A DNA stretch of 47,688 bases from a bacterium BRH_c32 (GCA_001516025.1 LOEU01000039.1:1-47688), one strand, 5' to 3'; positions 35,651 to 44,841 are shown, counted from the stretch's first letter. The notes: generated by a model not told the origin, from the letters alone. A program made the numbers and translations.

Positions 35651-36940
35651 TTATATTTTGAATAGAAATTCGATTCTTGCCCAATTATAGTCGCTTGCAC
35701 CATTGAAATAGAAATTACCCGGATTAAAATATTCCCAAAGAATATGACCGGTTACGTATTCGTTAATAACATAATTCAATTTAGCTATAACAAGATCGCC
35801 TCTAGAGGTTCCTGTTCCACCCGGGAAGGCAGTAGCAAGCGGTTTTTGCGGAGCCATTAAATGATGATAATCTAAACAAAAATTAAATTCTTTAGAGAAG
35901 ACAAATTTAGCACTTCCATAAATCGATGCTAAATTACTCCAATAAGCTACTCGTCCGCCAAATTCTTTAATCTGTGTGTAGATATAAGATTCACTCCATT
36001 TAGGCCAGCGGCTAAAAAGTGGGTCCCAACCTTCATTTTCGGTGGTAGTAGGATCATCCCCACTCAAGTAGATTGCGCCTAAGGTTAATGTTTTAGGTGT
36101 ATAAATCTTCTCCCAATTTGTAGTATAATCAAGATGAGCATATCCGCCGAAAGCTGAACGATCAAACTTTCCATAATCACCAAATTGATAGCCGGCTTCG
36201 CCGGTTAAGGAGAGTGATTTATCTAAAGGTACTTGAACTCTTGCGCCTACTGTATGAATGTTTGATTCGAATTGAGTAGGTTTCTCGGTATCAATTTTTT
36301 TAAAGATATAATATGATTGGAGATTCAGCGATTCAAAATTAGTAGTTAAATAACCTCCTATCCCGGTTTCAGGTTGTTCTACTAATGCTTGTTCAAAATC
36401 ATTTATTCTCGGAAGAATATCATCTTTTACGGGTTGATATGTTGCGAATAGAGTTAGTTTATTTGTTTGACTAATATTAATATCAGCTCTTGCTCCATTA
36501 AAATAAATTGAACGAGAACCATCTAATGGATGTCCATCCATTACAACAAAACCTTCACCGAGCATTATATTTTGTCTTCCGAGAGTAATTGAACCGAAAG
36601 TATCTTTATATTTTACGTAAAAATTATCAAAAAATATTTCGTTCCAATCAAATACTTTATCGCCCGGAACGAAATAATAACGAAATTCGTTAGTAAATTT
36701 TAATGCAACTTCAAAATTTTTATTAGGAAGCCATTCACCCATTAAACTTGTTCTTGTTCTATTAAATGTATTACCGGCTTTAGCTGCATCTGATAAAGTA
36801 ATAGCGTTATCCCATGTAACCAATCGAAATCGCTCAATAAAACTAAATCTAAAATCTGATTTTTCTTCTTGAGCTATCAATAAATTATTAGTCGAAAAAA
36901 CTATAATTAATAATAGTAGTACTTTAGATATCATTTTCAT
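35651..36940 (-). CDS. Alginate-export-type outer-membrane porin
   Basis: A 429-residue barrel protein. It has a signal peptide (ending NLLIAQ), then FSFIERFRLVTWDN, NRTRTSLMGEWLP, DNFYVKYKDTFGSITLGRQNIMLGEGFV, SIYFNGARADI and a terminal WARIEFLFKI strand. This is the Alginate_exp-like layout (GRQ-x5-G pattern), a family used for uptake or release of small acids and polymers. It lies 77 bp after the activase gene and 9 bp before DUF4125. A specific diffusion pore for 4-hydroxyphenylacetate or for aromatic product release is inferred from context. Confidence 0.8.
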   Translation of the reverse strand: MKMISKVLLLLIIVFSTNNLLIAQEEKSDFRFSFIERFRLVTWDNAITLSDAAKAGNTFNRTRTSLMGEWLPNKNFEVALKFTNEFRYYFVPGDKVFDWNEIFFDNFYVKYKDTFGSITLGRQNIMLGEGFVVMDGHPLDGSRSIYFNGARADINISQTNKLTLFATYQPVKDDILPRINDFEQALVEQPETGIGGYLTTNFESLNLQSYYIFKKIDTEKPTQFESNIHTVGARVQVPLDKSLSLTGEAGYQFGDYGKFDRSAFGGYAHLDYTTNWEKIYTPKTLTLGAIYLSGDDPTTTENEGWDPLFSRWPKWSESYIYTQIKEFGGRVAYWSNLASIYGSAKFVFSKEFNFCLDYHHLMAPQKPLATAFPGGTGTSRGDLVIAKLNYVINEYVTGHILWEYFNPGNFYFNGASDYNWARIEFLFKI

Positions 36941-37017
36941 TATTGTATTCCTTATTAAACAGAAGATACACTGATAAGCATGCTATAAATTATGCAAATC
37001 AGGCAATAAATTATTTT

Positions 37018-38004
37018 TTAAAAAGGTGTTTCATAGCCAACAAAGCAAACCAATCCTTCATCTTCAATTAATTTTTTAATATTATCCATACTTTCTTTTG
37101 TAGGAGCTTTTTGGTCAGCAAATTTATATACTAAACCCAATTGTCGATATTTCGACTCACCAAGGCGATGGAAGGGAAGTATATTAATTACTTCCAAGCC
37201 GATACTTTTGACAAATTTTGCAGTTGCAATAATATTTTCATCTGAATCATTAAGTCCTGGTATTACCGGTATTCTGGGAACAATAAATCCGTTCCAATCT
37301 TCTTTAGTTGCAAGAGTTTCGATATTTTTTAGTATTAATTTATTATCGACTCCGGTTAGTTCTTTATGTTTATCAGGGTCCATATGTTTAATATCCGTAA
37401 AAACCCATTCGATATAATTCATAGCTTCCATATAGTAGTTGGTAGAAATACAAGAAGTAGTTTCTACTGCAACATGTATATAAGCTTTTTTACATTCCTT
37501 GAGAATGGCGAGCATAAAATTCTTTTGCATCAATGGCTCACCGCCGCTGAAAGTAACTCCACCTTTGCTACCCCAGAATTGACGATCTCTTTTGAAAATT
37601 TTCATCATCTCATCAACAGTATAATATCGTCCGCTTAAATCGGTCGATTCTTGGAGGCATGCGCCAACACATTCGAGTGTTTCGCAATGGTCGCATTTAT
37701 TTCTATCGTGAACTATCTTTCCATTCTGGACTGTAATTGCACCATAGGGGCATGCTTGGATACATCTGCCACATTTAACGCATTTCGATTCTTTAAATAA
37801 CATAACTTGATGATGAAACAATCCTTCGGGATTACAGCACCAGATACAATTTAATGGGCATCCGCTCAAAAAAACAGTCGTCCTGGTTCCGGGTCCATCA
37901 TGAACTGAATGTCCCTGAACATCAAAAACCAATCCTTTTAATTCTTCTTCGATGGGAGGAACTTGAGCGACATCTGTATCACGTTTAACTTTTCCATTTT
38001 CCAT
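37018..38004 (-). CDS. hpdA: Glycyl-radical-enzyme activating enzyme (radical SAM), HPAD activase-like
   Basis: A 328-residue activase. The radical-SAM motif is Cys49-x3-Cys53-x2-Cys56 (GCPLNCIWC). An inserted 2x[4Fe-4S] ferredoxin domain follows: Cys75, Cys78, Cys81, Cys85 and Cys104, Cys107, Cys112, Cys116. Then come GGVTFSGGEPL (148-158, SAM-amino-group motif) and KHMDPDKHKELTG. The extra ferredoxin insert is typical of activases for 4-hydroxyphenylacetate decarboxylase, benzylsuccinate synthase and glycerol dehydratase-type enzymes. It would abstract the glycine hydrogen on the enzyme at 39814. A GGAG ribosome site precedes the ATG at 38004. It is separated from the MFS gene by 129 bp with a terminator, so it may have its own promoter. 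Confidence 0.9.
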   Translation of the reverse strand: MENGKVKRDTDVAQVPPIEEELKGLVFDVQGHSVHDGPGTRTTVFLSGCPLNCIWCCNPEGLFHHQVMLFKESKCVKCGRCIQACPYGAITVQNGKIVHDRNKCDHCETLECVGACLQESTDLSGRYYTVDEMMKIFKRDRQFWGSKGGVTFSGGEPLMQKNFMLAILKECKKAYIHVAVETTSCISTNYYMEAMNYIEWVFTDIKHMDPDKHKELTGVDNKLILKNIETLATKEDWNGFIVPRIPVIPGLNDSDENIIATAKFVKSIGLEVINILPFHRLGESKYRQLGLVYKFADQKAPTKESMDNIKKLIEDEGLVCFVGYETPF

Positions 38005-38089
38005 TTCGTCTCCTAATCAAAAGCCAACGGTTTTACAACTCTGAATAAAAACCAATCTGCTTGAATTTGTAAACTTTCTAATTATAAAT

Positions 38090-38122
38090 AAATCCCTCAC
38101 CGATTAATCAGGAGAGGGATTT
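38090..38122 (-). terminator. Candidate terminator after MFS gene
   Basis: AAATCCCTC (38090-38098) pairs with GAGGGATTT (38114-38122). Read on the minus strand the stem is followed by an A/T-rich stretch, just past the stop codon of the transporter gene. The 15-nt loop is longer than usual, so it may be only partly effective. Confidence 0.5.
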
Positions 38123-38133
38123 AAAGAATATTA

Positions 38134-39453
38134 TTATTTTGATGCTGAGATTACGGGGGATACATATTCTGATTCTACCGGTTCTTTTGTTTTAACGGCA
38201 AGAGGTAGAGTAGATGCTAATAAAATAGAAACTACAAATGATCCTAATGCGTAATAAATAGAATAAGTATAACTGCCTGTAAAATCTTTTAACCATCCAC
38301 CGATGAACGATCCTAAGAAAGGTCCGATACCCATTACAATTAATGTAGCGAGGCCCCAAATCTTACCTAATGTTTTACGTCCATAGATAGCTCCTGTATA
38401 ACCTACAACACCGCCGGGAACGATTGCCCAATAGATTGCGAAAATAACACATGCGACATAAGCCCAAACCATACCTGCAGCTGATGCAAGTAAAAATGCG
38501 CAAGCAATCACGCCTGTTAAAGGACCAATGATCAACATTATTTTTCTTCCTTTAGCTTCGTGCCCAACATTTTGAACTACTTTATCTGCGACAATACCAA
38601 GAATAGGCATACTAAAGATGCCTACTAAACCGATAATTGCATAAACGTTAATTGCAGTATCTCTAGTCCATCCCAAATCAGCAGTCCAATAACTAACAAC
38701 TTGAGTCCAAATCAAGAATTCACCCATCATAGAAGTAAGGAACGTTAGAATTGCAGCCCAAATAGCATATTGTGAATAAGCTTCTTTAGTAGTCCAATTA
38801 TATTCAGCTTTAGCAACTCCCCCTTTAGGTGTTGGTAATTCACCGAAAGCTTTTATTCCATAATTTTCGGGTGATTTTTTAGCAAGAACAACCGCCATAA
38901 CTAAGGCAATAAACATAATAACAGAAAGAAGCACCATTGCACCTCTCCAAGCGTCAACTTCGCCGCCTGCAAGAGCACCTTTAGTTACGTAAGCTAATAA
39001 AAACTGTGCCATAGGAGCACCTGCAAATGCAATTCCCCACATAGTGGCATAAGATTTACCTACATACCATTTACGAACTGAAACTGTTGAAGTAACCCAA
39101 AGCATACCTGTAGCTACTCCGGCTATAAGTCCAAATGTAAATAGATAAGCAAGATGAGAATGAACCATACTTGTGAGCCAAAATCCTAAAGCACCGAAAA
39201 CTGCGGCGACTGTATAAACAGGTTTAGTACCCCATTTATCAAGTATCATACCTGCAAAGAAAGCTGTAATGGCATAAAACACCATCATGAGTGAATAACC
39301 TAAAGTAACCTGAGCTTGAGACCAGCCTAATTCAACGCTCATAGGACCTTTAAGAATAGCAAAAGTAGCACGATAACCGAACAAGCAGAAAACTGCAAGC
39401 CAAGAAGCAGCCACTACGGACCAGCCGTATTTTTTTGCTTTACTGTCTTCCAT
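38134..39453 (-). CDS. MFS transporter, monocarboxylate/oxalate-formate antiporter-like
   Basis: A 439-residue protein with about 12 hydrophobic spans. It has the MFS loop motif GMILDKWGTKPV (about 69-80), an RATF segment in TM1 and KWYVGKSYATMWG near TM5. The overall pattern (WSQAQVTLGYSL in TM2, GVATGMLW) resembles the OFA/monocarboxylate-proton group. It sits between the small Fe-S subunit and the activase gene, all on the same strand. The likely substrate is an aryl-acetate entering or its product leaving. Separated from the upstream gene by a hairpin terminator, so expression may be lower or from a separate promoter. Confidence 0.82.
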   Translation of the reverse strand: MEDSKAKKYGWSVVAASWLAVFCLFGYRATFAILKGPMSVELGWSQAQVTLGYSLMMVFYAITAFFAGMILDKWGTKPVYTVAAVFGALGFWLTSMVHSHLAYLFTFGLIAGVATGMLWVTSTVSVRKWYVGKSYATMWGIAFAGAPMAQFLLAYVTKGALAGGEVDAWRGAMVLLSVIMFIALVMAVVLAKKSPENYGIKAFGELPTPKGGVAKAEYNWTTKEAYSQYAIWAAILTFLTSMMGEFLIWTQVVSYWTADLGWTRDTAINVYAIIGLVGIFSMPILGIVADKVVQNVGHEAKGRKIMLIIGPLTGVIACAFLLASAAGMVWAYVACVIFAIYWAIVPGGVVGYTGAIYGRKTLGKIWGLATLIVMGIGPFLGSFIGGWLKDFTGSYTYSIYYALGSFVVSILLASTLPLAVKTKEPVESEYVSPVISASK

Positions 39454-39507
39454 ATTTTTATCCTTTCTAAATAATATTAAAACATATATTTATGAATTAA
39501 ATAAAAC

Positions 39508-39529
39508 AAGGGGTGCAACAGCACCCCTT
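39508..39529 (-). terminator. Terminator after small-subunit gene
   Basis: AAGGGGTGC (39508-39516), loop AACA, GCACCCCTT (39521-39529): a perfect 9-bp stem. On the minus strand it is followed by GTTTTATTT. It lies just after the stop of the small-subunit gene and would set the enzyme and small subunit at higher level than the genes beyond. Confidence 0.75.
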
Positions 39530-39542
39530 AAGAGCAAATCAA

Positions 39543-39809
39543 TTAATTGATCTGTTTGTACATCCCGCATGTAACGGAATCCATATCACCATAAGCGAAG
39601 AATTTAGGATCGCTCATTGAAGCTTCGCATTCGCCATTGAATTCATTTTCTTCTTTGTAGTTCTGGCAGAATTTACATTTAGGTCTTAATTCGTAATTCT
39701 CAGGTGCTGTATTATCAGCCATAACAATTTTACCTGTTAAAAGGTCAACGCCTTTAGTAACATCAATTGGTGAATAATTACGAGTGTCTTTATAAATTAG
39801 ATTTTTCAT
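39543..39809 (-). CDS. hpdC: Small Fe-S subunit of 4-hydroxyphenylacetate decarboxylase (HpdC-like), one cluster site lost
   Basis: An 88-residue protein beginning MKNLIYK at 39809. A GGAG ribosome site overlaps the end of the enzyme gene, 4 bp before this start, so the two are coupled; longer upstream in-frame starts would lie inside the enzyme gene. It matches HpdC along its length: IDVTKG, a hydrophobic/polar stretch to RPKCKFCQNY, then GEC and VTC at the C-terminal end. Four cysteines in order C-x2-C...C...C fit the C-terminal [4Fe-4S] site. From memory, clostridial HpdC also has an N-terminal cluster bound by His/Cys residues near positions 3, 6, 19 and 36. None of those cysteines is present here (Ser/Pro, Asp and Ala instead). 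Predicted to bind the catalytic subunit and help solubility or regulation. Confidence 0.85.
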   Translation of the reverse strand: MKNLIYKDTRNYSPIDVTKGVDLLTGKIVMADNTAPENYELRPKCKFCQNYKEENEFNGECEASMSDPKFFAYGDMDSVTCGMYKQIN

Positions 39810-39813
39810 TATT

Positions 39814-42528
39814 TTATACTCCTTCGTATTCTGTTCTTGAAATAAGTTCGTCTTGTACTGATTTACCGATTTCCACCCAGTACTGTGTAAAACCTGCAAC
39901 ACGAACCATTAGATCGCGGTAGTTCTTAGGATTTAACTGAGCATCTTTCAATACTTTAGAATCAACAATATTATATTGAACGTGGAATCCGCCTTTTCTC
40001 ATATAAGCTCTTGTAAGATCAAGAAGTTTTCTTGAACCTTCAATACCTCTAACGGCAGTCGGGTGAATCTTAATATTCAATTGTGAGTTCTGTGATTTTG
40101 AATGATCCCAAATTGTAGCTGAGTTTAATAGTGCATAAGGACCATTTCTGTCTGTACCCGGATAAGCTGACATTGAAGCATCAGCGAAAGTGGTACCTGA
40201 AAGACGACCGTCAGGGGTAGCCAATGTAGCAGAACCCATAGCACCGTGAGTAGAAACTGAAATTTGGCAAGGATACATTTTGAGTCCATAAAGTGATTCG
40301 TATTTTGATGAATCTTCGCAGAAGAAGTTTTCCCATTGAAGTAAAATTTCATCTGCATATTTATCATCATTACCATATTTAGGAGCTTGGAGAGTCTTAA
40401 AGTGTAGTTCTTCCCATTTACCTGCACTGTCATCACGTTTTTCTTGATCAGCTAATGAGAATGAGTTTACTTCGCGTGCATCTTTGAATCCGAAATTATC
40501 TTTAATAGCTTCTTTTAATTTAGCTAATGTAACGACTTTATCATCAAAAACTAATTTTTTAAGAGCAGCTAAAGAATTAACCAAGGTGATAGTACCTGCG
40601 CTTTCAATATTGAATGTACCATTGTATCTATAACCTAATTCATTAATTAAGTGACCATTATCTAAGCAATCAGGTTTTAGTAAAGAATTAATTACAGCCA
40701 TATTATTTTTACGCCAGATATCATGTTGGATATTATTAGTCCAAGCTAATACTTCAACGCTCTTCTGCCAATATTTCGTGAATTGATCCCATACTTCATC
40801 ATAGGAATTAAGTTTTCTATTATGCGGCTCATATACTTTTTCATTTGTTCTTGGATCGACACCGTTAAATAAAGTCAATTCTAATACTTTTGGCATGGAG
40901 ATAAAGTGAACACCAACGCTAGTAGGTTGACCTGCACCGCCCGGAATAAAATATTCTTTACCATTAAGGTGAAGAGGTTTCCAAGCGCAAGGAGATGTTT
41001 CGAGGCATCCGCCGATAGCCCAAGCACGAGCGTCTTCAAGGTTCATACCTTCCGGACCATATTGTTTCATTAAGAATTCTTGTGCAATTGGTGAGTTCAT
41101 GAATGCAGGATAACCGGCACCACTCTTAATTACGTCCATTGCTAACATTAAGAAATCTTCAGGAATTTTTTCGTCATAAAGAAGTGCGATAGTTGATTGT
41201 GGCATTGCATTTCTAACTGCTGCTTCTAATATTAAATATTCTAAGCGATTAACAGCAGATTGACCAAATCTATCAACACCACCGATAGAAACAGTATTGA
41301 ATGTATTACCGGAAAGAACACCGCCTACAACGCCTGTGGAAGCGAAACAATCGATAGATGTTTTTACTAATCTATCAAGTTCCAATAATTCAATTACTTC
41401 ATCTTCAGTAATTCTGCCTGCTTCGATATCTTGTTCGAAGTATGGATATAAAATCTGTCCGATTCTACCCGGAGACATACCTGAGATAGCATCTTCATTA
41501 AGAACAGCTAAGTGGATAGTTTCAATCATTTGAAGAGCTTCGATAAATGTTCTTGGAGGATTATGTTCGATCCAATCTAATCTATCTGCAATCTCTTTAT
41601 ATTCTTTTTTCTGTATTTTATCTGTGGTAAGTTTTTCTAATCTGCGAGCTTCTTTAGAGTAGTTAGCAATCCAATTCTGAACGCCTTGAAGAGCAATAAT
41701 AACAGCTTCATAGTTATAAAGACGGTTCATGCCAACCATTCCGTCACCATCAGCTTTACCCGCAACTTCAGCTTTCAATTCGGTAGCCATTTTGATTATG
41801 CCATCGAATCCATATTCTAATGGGTAATAATAGTTAATAACTTCACGACCTTGAGGAAGAGTGAAACCTGAATCGAACATACAAACGATGCTTCTCATGA
41901 TCTGTTCTTTTACAGGATATTCAGGAACCATTTTCTCATATTTATTACCTAAATCATCGACTGATTTTCCGGCCCACATTTTAGCTAATTTTAATAGAGC
42001 AGGAACTTCTTCTTGACGCATACCGAATTTACCGGCAATAGAGATAACTTTACCAAAACTTTTAGTAACATTACCGCCGCCTTGACCGAATTTTGAATGT
42101 TCATCAACCGAAGCGGAACCTCTTTTAAGAGCTTCTTGATAGAAATCATCTTCATGAGCCATATAGAAGCCTTCTGATAACCAAGGCATAGGGAATGAGC
42201 CGCGGAAAAAAGAAGCTTTGCGCATAACCAATAATTCGCCAGGGAAGATAACAGGTGTTAAATGAGAAAATGCTGTTCTTAAAGCTTTTGCGCGTCTTAC
42301 AACCGGAATCTCATTATCATGCATCATATATTCACGAGTGTACCAGTATGGAAATTCATTATTCGCTGAGGATAATGTATCCATAAAAATATCTTTCAAC
42401 TTCTGAACTCTTGGATGAGGTGATTTTTTAATTTCACGCTCGGTTAGACCTTCGGGGGATTCTCCGCCGTATTGAAGATCCATAGATATACCGGCATCAT
42501 CCAAAACTTCTTTAAGTTTCTTAGCCAT
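39814..42528 (-). CDS. hpdB: 4-hydroxyphenylacetate decarboxylase-like glycyl-radical enzyme, catalytic subunit
   Basis: A 904-residue glycyl-radical enzyme with a PFL-like barrel (residues ~40-770) and a C-terminal radical domain. The radical loop [10 protein letters not shown] has Gly879. The thiyl residue is Cys508 in GGCLETSPC, followed by Glu510 (C-x-E). His541 and Glu642 lie at the same offset (+5) from the clostridial enzyme residues Cys503, Glu505, His536 and Glu637 as Cys508/Glu510 do, which I align from memory. The C-x-E pair and the matching Glu point to an arylacetate decarboxylase and favour a phenol-bearing substrate. The reaction would be 4-hydroxyphenylacetate to p-cresol + CO2. 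Glycerol/choline and benzylsuccinate types are less likely. It is followed by hpdC and preceded by a candidate sigma-54 promoter. Ribosome site GGAG is 10 nt before ATG. Oxygen-sensitive and cytoplasmic. Confidence 0.87.
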   Translation of the reverse strand: MAKKLKEVLDDAGISMDLQYGGESPEGLTEREIKKSPHPRVQKLKDIFMDTLSSANNEFPYWYTREYMMHDNEIPVVRRAKALRTAFSHLTPVIFPGELLVMRKASFFRGSFPMPWLSEGFYMAHEDDFYQEALKRGSASVDEHSKFGQGGGNVTKSFGKVISIAGKFGMRQEEVPALLKLAKMWAGKSVDDLGNKYEKMVPEYPVKEQIMRSIVCMFDSGFTLPQGREVINYYYPLEYGFDGIIKMATELKAEVAGKADGDGMVGMNRLYNYEAVIIALQGVQNWIANYSKEARRLEKLTTDKIQKKEYKEIADRLDWIEHNPPRTFIEALQMIETIHLAVLNEDAISGMSPGRIGQILYPYFEQDIEAGRITEDEVIELLELDRLVKTSIDCFASTGVVGGVLSGNTFNTVSIGGVDRFGQSAVNRLEYLILEAAVRNAMPQSTIALLYDEKIPEDFLMLAMDVIKSGAGYPAFMNSPIAQEFLMKQYGPEGMNLEDARAWAIGGCLETSPCAWKPLHLNGKEYFIPGGAGQPTSVGVHFISMPKVLELTLFNGVDPRTNEKVYEPHNRKLNSYDEVWDQFTKYWQKSVEVLAWTNNIQHDIWRKNNMAVINSLLKPDCLDNGHLINELGYRYNGTFNIESAGTITLVNSLAALKKLVFDDKVVTLAKLKEAIKDNFGFKDAREVNSFSLADQEKRDDSAGKWEELHFKTLQAPKYGNDDKYADEILLQWENFFCEDSSKYESLYGLKMYPCQISVSTHGAMGSATLATPDGRLSGTTFADASMSAYPGTDRNGPYALLNSATIWDHSKSQNSQLNIKIHPTAVRGIEGSRKLLDLTRAYMRKGGFHVQYNIVDSKVLKDAQLNPKNYRDLMVRVAGFTQYWVEIGKSVQDELISRTEYEGV

Positions 42529-42603
42529 TATAACTTCTCCTTTGTTATTTAATTTGATTTTAATTCCGATAGAAACAAATCTATCTTGAATTTCACACTA
42601 TTA

Positions 42604-42620
42604 TACAGGAAGCATGCCAA
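42604..42620 (-). promoter_or_regulatory. Candidate sigma-54 (-24/-12) promoter of hpdB
   Basis: On the minus strand TTGGCATGCTTCCTGTA matches the -24 element (TTGGCA) and has the -12 region CTGTA with the G at the right 12-nt offset from the GG of -24. The expected GC is GT here, a weaker match. It lies 76 bp before the enzyme start codon, and the divergent neighbour encodes a sigma-54 activator. The rest of the 42529-42852 gap (324 bp) shows only AT-rich sequence, apart from the palindrome near its right end. Confidence 0.6.
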
Positions 42621-42802
42621 GTTTCTAAGTTGTTATTTTATAATGAGTTAGAGATAAATTAAATAAATATTATATTAAGTGTACGTGAATGTGACACCTA
42701 AAAGCCAGTATATAAATGAGTAAGAATTAAATAAAATGCTTAATTGAGCTAAAATTGGAGAATATTTATTTAATTATTCGAATATTCCTTATGATAAAAA
42801 TA

Positions 42803-42839
42803 TTGTCTATGTTTGTAACAGTGTTACATACATAGACAA
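42803..42839. promoter_or_regulatory. 37-bp near-perfect palindrome, candidate activator binding site
   Basis: TTGTCTATGTTTGTAACA and the reverse complement of the other half, TTGTCTATGTATGTAACA, differ at one of 18 positions around a central G at 42821. It lies about 13 bp before the activator gene and about 210 bp upstream of the putative sigma-54 promoter of hpdB, which is normal enhancer distance. The core TGTAACA-G-TGTTACA is itself a dyad. It could bind the Fis-type helix-turn-helix of the neighbouring activator, serving activation of hpdB and autoregulation. An mRNA hairpin over the ribosome site is an alternative. Confidence 0.7.
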
Positions 42840-42852
42840 ACGAGGTAAATTC

Positions 42853-44253
42853 ATGGCAAGTGCAAATTACAGTAGTCTCGAAAACTTATCTGAAAATAAG
42901 GTATTCCTTCAAACAATACTTGATCTATCAATTAAGGGATTAATGGTTATCGATTGCGAGGGGAAAATAATCTTTATAAATAAGAGCTTTGAAGAGATAC
43001 ATAATGTTGCGCATGATGAAGTAATCGGGAAACATGTAACAGAGATAATCGAAAACACAAGAATGCATTTAGTAGCAAAAACGGGCATCCCGGAAAAGGA
43101 TGTTATTCAGCATATACATGGTCATGAATATGTAGTTTCAAGACTTCCAATATTGGAAAATGGGAAATGTCTTGGAGTAATCGGGCTAATTAGATTTGAA
43201 TATACGGATGAATTAAAAAACGCATATAAGCAGGTGGAGAAACTTCAGATTGAGCTTCAGAATTCAAAGAGCAGATCGAAAATGAATCCTTATACTAATT
43301 TTACATTTGATGATATAGTAGCAATATCAAACTCAAGTTTACAGATAAAACAGACTGCATTAAGAGCGGCAGCTTCCGATTCTACAGTTCTATTATTAGG
43401 GGAAACAGGAGTTGGCAAAGAAGTTTATGCACACAGCATTCATAATTTAAGCAAACGAAACAAAGGACCATTTATTCGACTCAACTGCTCTGCGATTCAG
43501 GAAACATTATTTGAATCGGAACTCTTCGGATATGAGGAGGGAGCATTTACGGGTGCAAAAAAAGGGGGGAAGAAGGGGAAATTTGAACTTGCAGATACCG
43601 GGACAATATTTTTAGATGAAATTGGAGATATGCCTTTGAATGTTCAAAGCAGGTTATTGAGAGTTTTGCAAGAAAGTGAAATTGATAAACTTGGAAGTGA
43701 GGCATTAATAAAAGTGGATGTAAGACTGATAGCTGCAACAAATGAGAATCTGGAAGAATTGGTAAATCAGGGGAAATTTAGAAGTGACCTATTCTACCGA
43801 CTAAATGTAATTCCGATAACAATACCGCCACTGCGCGAACGTCAATTAGATATACCGGCATTTATTAAAATAATGTGGAAAAGACTTAGTGTAAAGCATG
43901 GTATCTATCATAAAAAAATTAGTTATGAAGCACTGCAGACTTTAGAAGCATATAATTGGCCCGGGAACGTTCGTGAACTAAATAACGTTTTAGAAAGAGT
44001 AATGGCGATAGTGCCGCATGATATAGTAACTGAAGAACATATAAGGACTATAATCCAAGGTAATCAAACGAAGAAGGAAGAATACTGCATGACAAAAAAC
44101 TGCACGCTAAATGAGCTTCTATATAATACAGAAAAAGAAGCAATAAGCTTTGCATTAGTAAGGTCTAACAATAACCGAACGCTTGCAGCAAAACTATTGG
44201 GAATATCGAGGGCATTGCTCTATAAACGAATGCACGAGTATAATCTTATTTAA
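42853..44253 (+). CDS. Sigma-54-dependent transcriptional activator with PAS sensor
   Basis: A 466-residue protein. An N-terminal PAS domain (about 15-115, [20 protein letters not shown]) is joined by a coiled-coil-like linker (118-140) to a AAA+ domain. That has Walker A GETGVGKE (183-190), the sigma-54 contact loop GAFTGA (230-235), Walker B TIFLDEIG (251-258) and a C-terminal Fis-type helix-turn-helix ([21 protein letters not shown]). There is no receiver domain, so control is likely by ligand binding to the PAS domain or by redox, rather than by phosphorylation. It is divergent from the hpdB operon and is the natural candidate activator. AGAAA-like sites precede the ATG at 42853. The inducer could be 4-hydroxyphenylacetate; that is inference. 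Confidence 0.92.
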   Translation: MASANYSSLENLSENKVFLQTILDLSIKGLMVIDCEGKIIFINKSFEEIHNVAHDEVIGKHVTEIIENTRMHLVAKTGIPEKDVIQHIHGHEYVVSRLPILENGKCLGVIGLIRFEYTDELKNAYKQVEKLQIELQNSKSRSKMNPYTNFTFDDIVAISNSSLQIKQTALRAAASDSTVLLLGETGVGKEVYAHSIHNLSKRNKGPFIRLNCSAIQETLFESELFGYEEGAFTGAKKGGKKGKFELADTGTIFLDEIGDMPLNVQSRLLRVLQESEIDKLGSEALIKVDVRLIAATNENLEELVNQGKFRSDLFYRLNVIPITIPPLRERQLDIPAFIKIMWKRLSVKHGIYHKKISYEALQTLEAYNWPGNVRELNNVLERVMAIVPHDIVTEEHIRTIIQGNQTKKEEYCMTKNCTLNELLYNTEKEAISFALVRSNNNRTLAAKLLGISRALLYKRMHEYNLI

Positions 44254-44267
44254 TTATAAAGGTAAAT

Positions 44268-44330
44268 ATGAATAAACAATTTCTCGTCATTTCTCGGGGA
44301 GAGTATTATTTGATCGATTCAGATTTTTAA
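44268..44330 (+). CDS. Possible 20-residue open reading frame after the activator gene
   Basis: An AAAGG ribosome-like site lies 5 nt before an ATG that begins a 20-codon frame (MNKQFLVISRGEYYLIDSDF). It is 14 bp after the activator stop, on the same strand. The peptide has no recognisable domain. Small size makes a chance frame quite likely; listed only because of the good spacing. Confidence 0.22.
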   Translation: MNKQFLVISRGEYYLIDSDF

Positions 44331-44397
44331 GAGTGTAGAAATTATTTGTAACAAGAATATTGTATGCAACTATTATTTCAAAATAAAATGAAACCTT

Positions 44398-44841
44398 ATG
44401 AACATATGTCCAAAATGCGGAAATAAAAATTTGGTATCTGCCCAAGATGCTTTTGATTATTTTAATTCAGGCTTAAAGAGGGAACAAGGAGACTCCGAAT
44501 TACCACGTAGAACTAATCTGAATCCAAGCTTAACCTATCCCTATAATCTGGACTCAATAACATTATCAGAGGCAATCAATCCACCCTCAGTTAAATCCAA
44601 TTCATATGGAATATTTGGTTTTATCATAACGCTATTTGTTGCAGTTGTCTCAATTGTTCTATCGTTTTTTTATGGTGATATTTATATTTATATAGGGATT
44701 TTTTTTACTGCACTTGCAATCTTTTTCCACTATTTTGAAAGCAAGCAAACCGAAAGACAATCCGCTCTTCTCGAAAAGGAGAAAGAAGAATATAAAAAGA
44801 AATTTGTATGCTTATCGTGCGGAGAAGTTTTTACACCATGA
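44398..44841 (+). CDS. Hypothetical membrane protein with split zinc-ribbon cysteines
   Basis: A 147-residue protein. The N-terminus is CPKCGNKN (Cys4, Cys7), then about 70 residues of polar, Pro/Asn-rich sequence, two hydrophobic spans (about 72-92 and 95-115), a charged helix (ESKQTERQSALLEKEKEEYKKK) and a C-terminal CLSCGEVF. The two CxxC pairs at the ends could join as one zinc ribbon facing the cytoplasm, with the helices forming a hairpin. Function unknown. It precedes the IS remnant and is otherwise isolated. Confidence 0.6.
   Translation: MNICPKCGNKNLVSAQDAFDYFNSGLKREQGDSELPRRTNLNPSLTYPYNLDSITLSEAINPPSVKSNSYGIFGFIITLFVAVVSIVLSFFYGDIYIYIGIFFTALAIFFHYFESKQTERQSALLEKEKEEYKKKFVCLSCGEVFTP

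Noticed and set aside
38005..38133. A second sigma-54 promoter before the activase gene
   Set aside because: No GG...GC pair with 12-nt offset lies at a usable distance; the only GG-like site is too near the start codon.
39814..42528. Reading the glycyl-radical enzyme as benzylsuccinate synthase, choline lyase or glycerol dehydratase
   Set aside because: The C-x-E pair after the thiyl cysteine, the HpdC-like partner and the HPAD-spaced His/Glu do not fit those classes, although a phenylacetate- or indoleacetate-type relative cannot be excluded by eye.
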